From Actinomycetota bacterium (GTDB taxonomy: Bacteria > Actinomycetota > Acidimicrobiia > Acidimicrobiales > Palsa-688), in contig JAMDDF010000080.1 of the NCBI GenBank assembly GCA_023489205.1, positions 1 to 8,585 of the forward strand: a stretch of 8,585 bases of DNA. The letters are read 5' to 3'. This document shows positions 1 through 5,363 of this stretch, piece after piece; positions within the stretch are counted from its first letter, which is position 1; the number at the start of each line of letters is the position of its first letter. Below the pieces are notes generated by a model. That model was not told where the DNA came from, did no database searches, and saw nothing but the letters and a program-made list of their open reading frames with translations. The translations under genes and the position numbers were made by a program.

Positions 1-534
1 ATGACAATGCGCGAGGCGCGTCGTGCGAGAGGGCGCCCGGAGGTGGACACGAAGCCGAAACACCGGCGGAGCGTCGACGAGCGGGTCAAGGAAGTCATTG
101 CAGAGCTGCAGGACGCCACGATCTACGGGGCGATCAAGGAGCACTTGCGGCGACAGGGTGGCGACCGTCGCTTGCTCAGGCTGGAGACAGAGGCTGACCT
201 CCTCCGCAGGCGGGCCGTGAACGAGATCCGCCAGCGCCAGAGGCTGCTGCGTGGCGCCAAGAGCGCGCACACCGGTTTCCTGGAGCACGTCGAAGCCCTT
301 CGTCTGCATGAACAAGACGTTTGGGCGGTTCAGGATTGGCTAACTGAGGGTGACCAAATACCGGGCCCGTTGGTGGAGAAGGTGGCCGAGGCGCTCTACG
401 AGCTGGGCAAAGCGGCGTTCGAGGTGCTTGATCTGGTCACCGGTGGGGGCCCATCGAGGTCACCGGAACCGGCAGCCCTACTCCCGGCGCGGGTCGTGGA
501 CATCGCTGTCGAAAGGAAGGACGCGCTGGTGTAG
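1..534 (+). CDS. Unrecognised basic helical protein (possibly 5'-truncated)
   Basis: I do not recognise this 177-residue protein. The frame is open from the first base of the window and ends at TAG 532-534. ATG codons lie at positions 1 and 7, but the true start may be upstream, because no upstream sequence is available to show a ribosome-binding site. The first 25 or so residues are very rich in Arg and Lys. Residues 25-110 look mainly alpha-helical, with many Arg/Glu/Leu heptad-like stretches (RRLLRLETEADLLRRR at 56-71). A second helical stretch at about 122-147 is followed by a Gly/Pro/Ser-rich turn and a short tail. There is no signal peptide or membrane segment, so it is probably cytosolic. 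The basic start would suit nucleic-acid binding, but no named DNA-binding motif is visible. It lies 122 nt ahead of the envelope cluster on the same strand. Whether they are co-transcribed is unknown. Confidence 0.6.
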   Translation: MTMREARRARGRPEVDTKPKHRRSVDERVKEVIAELQDATIYGAIKEHLRRQGGDRRLLRLETEADLLRRRAVNEIRQRQRLLRGAKSAHTGFLEHVEALRLHEQDVWAVQDWLTEGDQIPGPLVEKVAEALYELGKAAFEVLDLVTGGGPSRSPEPAALLPARVVDIAVERKDALV

Positions 535-645
535 GCGTGGAACTAGGTCCCCGTGATGTGGCTCGCGAGACTGCATGGAGAACGGAAGGGACGGAAGTGC
601 GGTAACAGTCGCTAAAGATCCGGCGTTGATGGCCGAAGAGTGGTC

Positions 646-653
646 AGGAGGAG
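646..653 (+). promoter_or_regulatory. Strong Shine-Dalgarno site for the TTG start at 657
   Basis: AGGAGGAG lies 3 nt before TTG at 657 (5 nt if only AGGAGG is counted). It is the best ribosome-binding site in the window and decides the otherwise ambiguous non-ATG start of the membrane coiled-coil gene. The same frame is closed by a TGA at 627-629, so little upstream extension is possible. Confidence 0.75.
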
Positions 654-656
654 AGC

Positions 657-1517
657 TTGGCTGCTGATCTCGGTCATGACGAGGGCAAACGTTGGCCGGA
701 CCAGGGTCCCACGATCTTGCACTCTCTAGGCGCTTCAGGTGGAAGCCGTCAGACGGAAGACGTTGGGGTGCCAACGCTTTCGCGTCGTGCGTGGGACGTC
801 CTCGACGAGGCGCCCTTGCAGGTGGAGGTCGGGCCTGCAGATGCCGCTCGGCCTCCTGTTGCGAGCTTGTGGACCGAGTCGGCGACGAGGGGCTCAGCGC
901 TACTGTCCTCGCGTCCAGAGAAGACAGCTTCCTCCCATGTGCCGAGCGCGGAGGCGATCGGGCGTCGGCGGCGCCGCCTTCTCCGGGGGACGGCTCTGGC
1001 CACGCTGGTCCTGGCTTTGGTGGCGGGCGGAGCTTGGGGTTGGCTCACGGCCAACAGACAGGCTGCTGTGGCTGCGAAATGGCAGAAGGACGACCTCGCG
1101 ATGCAGGCCGCGGACCGGAAGCTGTCGGCGACGGTGAGGGCATCTCGGGCCGTCATCTTGGGGCTGGACGGTCGTGTGGCTTCGCTGAAGGATCAGGTTA
1201 CCAAGGCCCAGGACCAGCTGAGCGCGTCCAAAGCCCGGCTTTCGCAGGTGGCGACTGCTAAGGAGAAGGCAAAGGACCAGAACGTACTGCTCACCAGGTT
1301 GCTTTCCGCCGCCGGCACGGTGTCGTCGAAGTTGGAGAGCTGCGTGACGGACCTTAACTCCGTCTGGTCTGAGCTGGTCAGTGATATGGAGAGCGGCTTC
1401 GCGCTCGAAGACCCCTACCTCACGACGAATGTGGACGAGGTCACGGCCGAGTGCCGGTCGGCCGAGGCGGCCAACGTGGCGCTGCAGGCGGTGGTCAACT
1501 CCGCCTCGGGACAGTGA
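657..1517 (+). CDS. Single-pass membrane protein with extracytoplasmic coiled coil
   Basis: This is a 286-residue protein with a TTG start supported by AGGAGGAG just upstream. Residues 1-100 are low in predicted structure and rich in Ala/Ser/Pro/Gly. Residues 103-110 are a basic cluster (five consecutive Arg, then Leu-Leu-Arg) directly before one hydrophobic segment at about 111-130. By the positive-inside rule the N-terminus is cytoplasmic and the C-terminal half is outside. Residues 140-215 are Ala/Lys/Gln/Leu-rich with heptad-like spacing, as expected for a coiled coil. The C-terminal domain carries two cysteines (229 and 266) that could form a disulfide outside the membrane. No enzymatic motif is seen. 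The stop overlaps the GTG start of the lipoprotein protease (GTGA, 1514-1517), so the two are probably translationally coupled. It may act as an anchor or sensor for the protease or for the secreted protein that follows. That role is inferred from position only. Confidence 0.8.
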   Translation: MAADLGHDEGKRWPDQGPTILHSLGASGGSRQTEDVGVPTLSRRAWDVLDEAPLQVEVGPADAARPPVASLWTESATRGSALLSSRPEKTASSHVPSAEAIGRRRRRLLRGTALATLVLALVAGGAWGWLTANRQAAVAAKWQKDDLAMQAADRKLSATVRASRAVILGLDGRVASLKDQVTKAQDQLSASKARLSQVATAKEKAKDQNVLLTRLLSAAGTVSSKLESCVTDLNSVWSELVSDMESGFALEDPYLTTNVDEVTAECRSAEAANVALQAVVNSASGQ

Positions 1518-2284
1518 CACCCCCAAGGCGAGCTTCGGCAGCGTCACGCCGGCGGGGCTGGCTTGGGCTCCGCTTTGTGCTGCTTGGCTGCCTGGGGTTG
1601 TCCCTTGCTGCGTGTGTGCCCACGCCATCCGGCACGGATGCAACGGCGCCGACAGCGCCTCCCTTGCCCACGACCACACCGTTCGCACCCGCGACGACCG
1701 TTCCAACGCCGAAGGTCCTCCTAGCCGAGGCGAGGGGATGGGCTTTCCGGGTGCGCTCGACGAGCTGTCTAGCCACGGGCTCGTCGTTCGAGCTCGGGGA
1801 CGGGATTGTGACGAACCGCCACGTGGCGAGCGGGTCAGCCACGGTCCAGCTCTCCACTTGGGATGGGTCCGACTTCTCAGCAAGAGTTGACGCAATCTCA
1901 GGAGGACCCGACCTCGCCGTTCTGTCGGGTAGCGCGCCGCCAGGCACTACCGGCGCGTCGCTGGCGCCAGACCGGCCGAAGCCGGGGACGGCGGTATGGG
2001 CAGCCGGTTACCCCGAGGGGGACCAGTTGAGCGTCCTGCCCGGCAGGGTCGTCGGCTACATAAAGGGCGCCTCCATCGGGTCCTATGGGCAGGTCATGGA
2101 GATCACCAACAGGGTCAAGCCGGGGAACTCAGGCTCAGCGCTACTTGACCGGGAGGGCGTGGTGGTCGGTGTGGTCTTCGCCCGTGACCTGAGGAACGGT
2201 TATGGGCTGGCGGTCCCGGTAAAGGAGCTGCGGGGGTTCCTTGCTGCGCCAGGGGATAGAAGGACGGGCGAGTGTGCACAGTAG
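1514..2284 (+). CDS. Lipoprotein trypsin-like serine protease (S1/HtrA-type fold, no PDZ)
   Basis: The GTG start at 1514 overlaps the previous stop and gives 256 residues. The frame opens further upstream, to 1451, but that start lies inside the previous gene and would bury the signal peptide. The N-terminus has Arg 5/6 and 12-14, then a hydrophobic core and a lipobox LAAC ending at Cys34, so it is a predicted signal-peptidase II lipoprotein. Residues 35-66 are a Thr/Pro-rich linker. The protease domain spans about 70-245. His103 lies in TNRHV, Asp133 in GPDLAVL and Ser206 in KPGNSGSALL, which is a complete chymotrypsin-fold triad with the GNSG oxyanion context typical of HtrA/Trypsin_2 proteins. 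GYGLAVPV (229-236) matches the conserved strand near the end of HtrA-like domains. The protein ends about 20 residues later, so no PDZ domain is present. Cys85 and Cys254 could pair. There is no clear ribosome-binding site, consistent with coupling to the upstream gene. Its substrate is unknown; the secreted protein encoded next is a candidate. Confidence 0.88.
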   Translation: MTPPRRASAASRRRGWLGLRFVLLGCLGLSLAACVPTPSGTDATAPTAPPLPTTTPFAPATTVPTPKVLLAEARGWAFRVRSTSCLATGSSFELGDGIVTNRHVASGSATVQLSTWDGSDFSARVDAISGGPDLAVLSGSAPPGTTGASLAPDRPKPGTAVWAAGYPEGDQLSVLPGRVVGYIKGASIGSYGQVMEITNRVKPGNSGSALLDREGVVVGVVFARDLRNGYGLAVPVKELRGFLAAPGDRRTGECAQ

Positions 2285-2301
2285 TCACATTTCCTCCACT
2301 T

Positions 2302-2332
2302 GGTCGGGCTGGGCTCATGGGGCCTCTCGACC
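2302..2332 (+). other. Small inverted repeat between the protease gene and the secreted-protein gene
   Basis: GGTCG (2302-2306) is repeated inverted as CGACC (2328-2332) in the 66-nt gap before the GTG start of the secreted protein. A G-U pair can extend it outward by one. The 21-nt loop is rich in G and C. It could form a weak mRNA hairpin affecting expression of the third gene relative to the first two, but such short stems are common by chance in GC-rich DNA. Confidence 0.2.
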
Positions 2333-2350
2333 GTTAAGAAGCAGAGAGCC

Positions 2351-5014
2351 GTGAAGCCAAGTACCAAAGCAAGAATATTAGGGCTGGGCCTGTCATGCAT
2401 AGTCCCTCTCGGTGGCCTAGCGACGCCGTGCGGGCAGACGGCCGTCCCAACCGCGAAGGCGGGTGCGGGAACAGCGGAGGCTCGGCACGCCGTCTTCCGG
2501 AAGCTCGAAGGAGGCGTTGCAGTGCTCGCGAGCGCCATAGATCCCGTCTTGCACGATCCAGAAGCTCTCCAGGTAGTGAGGAGCGTGTGTGGCGCGTGGT
2601 ACAACATGGTGGGTACGGGCGTTCAGAGCATTAACCTCGGAGTGCTGAGCCTAGACAACGCGCAAGAAACCCTCAACCTCGCTCAACGACTTCTCAACCT
2701 GGGCGGTGCCGTATTCAACGCGTCCCCTTTGCTGCAGCAACTCACTGATGGGCTCACCCGTTCAGCAAGCGACATGACAAACTACGCAGGCTATGGCATT
2801 ATCGGCAGCACCTGGGGGAGCGATTTCGCTGAAGTTGATTCCAGCTGCCAGAACGCTGGTGTCTCGTGGCCACCGGCACCGAGCCCGACCAGCGGCACGA
2901 GCGCTAAAGGTCACCGAGGTGCGACGCCAACTTCGACCACAACAAGGACTCCTCCGACTACCGCCTCCCGCCCGGTGCAAAGCCAGCGTCTAGACGTGTT
3001 GTCCGTGTCGGCTACCCCTCCTGCGCTCGGGTCGGGGGGAGGGTCGGTGGTGGTCACTGCCAAGCTGGAAGGTGCCACCACCTGTTTGCTCCAGCTCGTG
3101 TCGCACCAGGACCTCCCAGTGGGTTACGCGAGCAACGCCCGCTCGTGCTCGTCGGGAACCTTCAGGGCGCATGTAACGGTCGGCTCGAACCCGAGCGTGG
3201 TAAGCCGAGTGCTGGCCTTCGCCCTGATCGCCCGCAATGGGGCTAGGAGGGCGTCTGGCAAATTTTACGTAACCGTCCGCGGCGTATCCCCATCCCATGT
3301 CCTCTCCGCAGTGGCCAGCCCAGCGACCCTCGGTCCGAGTGGTGGTACGGTCACGGTCGAGGCCAGGGTGGCCCATGCGAACACCTGCCAGCTCGAACTG
3401 CTGGGCAGTGCCCCTCTGCGAGTGGTCTACTCGCAGAACCCGAGGTCCTGTACGAGCGGAGGCTTCAGGGCCCATGTCCGCATCGGTGCCAACCCTGGCC
3501 GAACGAGCGCCACGGTGAAGTTTGAGCTGGCCGCACGCAACGGCACTTCGGAGTCGTCAGGCAGGTTCTATGTGACAGTTCAAGAGCCGTTCTCGACTGA
3601 AGTCGTGTCGGTCGGTGCCACGCCAGGGAGGGTGAAGTCGGGTGGTGGCACGGTGACAGTCAAGGGAGTCGTGAGTCATGCTCTCGTGTGCCGGCTACGC
3701 CTTCTGGGCTCCGAGGGCATTGCCGTCGCCTACTACTCTGGTCACAAGGCGTGCAGGACGGGCAGCTTCAGTGCGAGAGTGAGTGTGGGCGGCAACGACA
3801 GCTACGTTGACAAGGCATTGACGTTCGGTCTCGTCGCCACCGACAAGACATCGTCAGCGGAGCACACCTTTCACATATACGTTGAAGCGCGCATTTTTCG
3901 GGCGAGCATTGTGGTACCGAGTAAGCGCTTGACCGCCGGGTACCAGGGCGGGTGGGTGAGAGTGCACTTCCACGTGACAGCCTTGGGGGCGAGCGACTGC
4001 ACAGTTGTACTGAGCGAGCCTGGATCTGGCCAGACGCCCACAACTAAGAGCCTCAAATGTAGGGGAGGTAACTACGTATATTCAGTGAAATTGCCGGCCA
4101 CCAAGATAGACCGGACTTTGGAAGTAACGATCCGCGTGTCGGGTCCGAACGAGACGAGCGTGTCGAAGTCGGTCATGATTAGCCAGCGTGCGCAGCCAAA
4201 GTCAACCACCACGACCACGCGACCGGCACCAACGACCACTGCTCGCACGACGACCACGTTGCGCCCCCGGACAACTACCACCTCGAAACTTCTGTCAGCC
4301 TCGACAACGACCCCGGCTCCCCGAGGAAATTACGTCAGCGAGGTCGAGGGCGACAGTCCGTTGGCCTTCTGGCAGATGAAGGAGACGAATGGCACAACGA
4401 TGGAAGACTCCGCGGCCGGGCACAGTCACGACGGCAGCTATGAGGGTCCTGTCGGGCTTGGCGAGACTGGCCCCGTAAGTGGGGCACGCTCAGTTCAGTT
4501 CAGTGGTACAGACGCTCTGTCTACGTACGCGGAGTACGTGCCGCAGAACACGCTGTCTGGCAGCTTCACCGTTGAGCAGTGGGTCGAGGTGCCGTATGGG
4601 GCGCTTCCTTGCATCAACGGCGATGCGCGGTCCTTCACGACGCGAGGTCCGACGGCGTATTACGGGTTCTTCATGTGCTTGGGCTCTGACGGGGCGCGCT
4701 TTGGGGTGAGCAACGGCCGCTCATGGCTTTCTGCAGGGATCGGTGCGAACTTCAGGCCGTCTGCGGGCACGTGGTACATGCTCGATGCCGTCGTGTCCCC
4801 GACAGGAGGCACTCTGTATATCGATGGGAGGCCCAGAGCGACGCTTACCTGGGCCGCTTCGACGCCATTGCTTTGGGACAGGTCACAGTATGTGTATATA
4901 GGCAGCGGCACGCAACGCGACGGTGCGGGGTTCCTGGGCAAGGTCGGCTGGACATCGGTGTACCGCCGGGTCCTTTCTGCGAGTGAAATAGCTGCCCATT
5001 GGGCTGCAGGCTGA
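2351..5014 (+). CDS. Large secreted protein: Cys-bracketed helical domain, four Ig-like repeats, Thr-rich stalk, LamG-like domain
   Basis: I chose GTG 2351 (887 residues). The frame also opens at TTG 2300, but that has no ribosome-binding site and would put 17 extra residues before a good signal peptide. The site before GTG is weak (GCAGAGAG). Residues 2-8 are basic, 9-24 hydrophobic, and AKA at 35-37 is a signal-peptidase I site. Residues 38-173 are helical with Cys80 and Cys166, and I recognise no family there. A Pro/Thr/Ser linker spans 174-213. Four Ig-like repeats start near residues 214, 316, 417 and 515. Each has a Cys pair separated by 20, 20, 20 and 19 residues. A Thr-rich stalk spans 617-659. 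Residues 660-887 resemble the Laminin_G_3 family: LAFWQMKETNGTT at the start, LYIDGRP in the middle and VYRRVLSASEIAAHW at the end. There is no LPXTG motif, lipobox or C-terminal membrane helix, so it is probably released or held non-covalently. Adhesion or glycan binding is likely but inferred. Confidence 0.85.
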   Translation: MKPSTKARILGLGLSCIVPLGGLATPCGQTAVPTAKAGAGTAEARHAVFRKLEGGVAVLASAIDPVLHDPEALQVVRSVCGAWYNMVGTGVQSINLGVLSLDNAQETLNLAQRLLNLGGAVFNASPLLQQLTDGLTRSASDMTNYAGYGIIGSTWGSDFAEVDSSCQNAGVSWPPAPSPTSGTSAKGHRGATPTSTTTRTPPTTASRPVQSQRLDVLSVSATPPALGSGGGSVVVTAKLEGATTCLLQLVSHQDLPVGYASNARSCSSGTFRAHVTVGSNPSVVSRVLAFALIARNGARRASGKFYVTVRGVSPSHVLSAVASPATLGPSGGTVTVEARVAHANTCQLELLGSAPLRVVYSQNPRSCTSGGFRAHVRIGANPGRTSATVKFELAARNGTSESSGRFYVTVQEPFSTEVVSVGATPGRVKSGGGTVTVKGVVSHALVCRLRLLGSEGIAVAYYSGHKACRTGSFSARVSVGGNDSYVDKALTFGLVATDKTSSAEHTFHIYVEARIFRASIVVPSKRLTAGYQGGWVRVHFHVTALGASDCTVVLSEPGSGQTPTTKSLKCRGGNYVYSVKLPATKIDRTLEVTIRVSGPNETSVSKSVMISQRAQPKSTTTTTRPAPTTTARTTTTLRPRTTTTSKLLSASTTTPAPRGNYVSEVEGDSPLAFWQMKETNGTTMEDSAAGHSHDGSYEGPVGLGETGPVSGARSVQFSGTDALSTYAEYVPQNTLSGSFTVEQWVEVPYGALPCINGDARSFTTRGPTAYYGFFMCLGSDGARFGVSNGRSWLSAGIGANFRPSAGTWYMLDAVVSPTGGTLYIDGRPRATLTWAASTPLLWDRSQYVYIGSGTQRDGAGFLGKVGWTSVYRRVLSASEIAAHWAAG
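2990..4180 (+). repeat. Four tandem Ig-like domain repeats, about 98-102 codons each
   Basis: The units begin near 2990, 3296, 3599 and 3893. Units 1 and 2 are the most alike: both contain FRAHV, a G-x-N-P turn, ARNG and FYVTV in the same order. Unit 3 keeps the ATP-x-x-x-x-SGGG opening and the Cys pair but has drifted elsewhere (SFSARV, FHIYV). Unit 4 keeps only the Cys pair and the beta-strand rhythm. The repeat is visible at protein level and is diverged at DNA level, so it is an old duplication rather than a recent tandem expansion. Confidence 0.85.
4199..4327 (+). repeat. Low-complexity Thr/Pro-rich stalk coding segment
   Basis: About 43 codons are dominated by ACC, ACG and ACT (Thr) with interspersed Pro, Arg and Ser, encoding runs such as TTTTT and TTTT. 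It separates the fourth Ig-like repeat from the LamG-like domain and should be an extended, possibly O-glycosylated spacer. The low complexity makes it prone to length variation between strains. Confidence 0.75.
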
Positions 5015-5141
5015 GGCTCTCATGGCGGACGCAAGGTTGTTGTAGGAGCCCTGAGGTTGCGCCGGTTCGGTCAGGCGCGCTGGTCATGGAGCCTCGCACG
5101 TCGTAGGGTAGGTCCCGCCGGCGGACGAACCTGGGCTAAAA

Positions 5142-5273
5142 TTGCTAGAGGCGTTGAAGGAAGTTGGCGTTGTCTGGAGTGTCGTTATGGAACCCGCTCG
5201 GAGGCTCATGGCTGGTCGTAGTGCTGCTGCCCTGGCCTCATTGGTCCGACAGGGCGAGGTCTTGGCTGGATAA
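5142..5273 (+). pseudogene. Possible small ORF or 3' remnant of a gene (43 codons)
   Basis: The frame opens after TAG 5109-5111 and closes at TAA 5271-5273. From TTG 5142 it encodes 43 residues, and later starts at TTG 5154 or ATG 5187 are possible. The translated text reads like natural protein: LEALKEVGVVWSVV, then EPARRLMAGRSAAALASLV, ending RQGEVLAG. It has charged amphipathic helix character and no odd runs. There is no good ribosome-binding site (GAGG sits only 2 nt before TTG 5154). Third-position GC is lower than in the flanking genes. It could be the decayed tail of a former gene, a very small gene or chance. No family is recognised. Confidence 0.2.
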
Positions 5274-5305
5274 CGTGACAATATCAGTGGAAAGATCCTG
5301 TCACG
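5274..5305. promoter_or_regulatory. 7-bp perfect inverted repeat, CGTGACA-N18-TGTCACG
   Basis: The two arms at 5274-5280 and 5299-5305 are exact inverted copies with an 18-nt AT-richer spacer that contains a GATC. It sits about 60 nt beyond the ATPase stop and immediately after the small open frame. It could be a regulator binding site, a hairpin affecting mRNA ends of either convergent transcript, or chance. No T-run follows on either strand. Confidence 0.25.
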
Positions 5306-5363
5306 GGTGTGGGATGGCGGTGAGCGCCACCTGGTGCCCAGAGTCTTGGGGCATGCAGCGCCG

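Larger units (their letters stand above)
5015..5363. other. Convergent intergenic region (349 nt)
   Basis: This stretch separates the 3' ends of the secreted-protein gene (+) and the ATPase gene (-). I see no tRNA, no insertion-sequence end and no classical terminator with a T-run. Small inverted repeats that could end transcription are GCGCC/GGCGC at 5059-5063/5074-5078 (10-nt loop) and TGCCC/GGGCA at about 5336-5354, just past the ATPase stop. CGTGACA/TGTCACG at 5274-5305 and a short open frame at 5142-5273 are listed separately. Confidence 0.6.

Noticed and set aside
629..667. Twelve-codon leader peptide (ATG 629 to TGA 665) overlapping the TTG 657 start
   Set aside because: It has no ribosome-binding site, and short frames like this are expected by chance.
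1451..1513. Upstream extension of the protease gene
   Set aside because: It would overlap the previous gene by 67 nt and place 21 Gly/Arg-rich residues before a normal lipoprotein signal peptide. GTG 1514 fits better.
900..1895. 331-codon open frame on the minus strand
   Set aside because: It runs antisense across the membrane protein and protease genes, whose products have clear signal, membrane and catalytic features. Its translation is rich in Arg, Ser and Pro with no domain, typical of a GC-rich shadow frame.
1514..2284. Classical HtrA/DegP protease
   Set aside because: The catalytic domain fits, but the protein ends about 20 residues after it and lacks a PDZ domain, so a trypsin-like lipoprotein protease is the safer call.
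2300..2350. TTG 2300 as start of the secreted protein
   Set aside because: The bases before it are pyrimidine-rich (TTCCTCCAC), the opposite of a ribosome-binding site, and the resulting N-terminus would be poor for export.
5137..5142. TAAAAT as a -10 promoter box
   Set aside because: It matches 5 of 6 consensus bases, but the expected -35 position is CCCGCC or similar, so there is no supporting second element.
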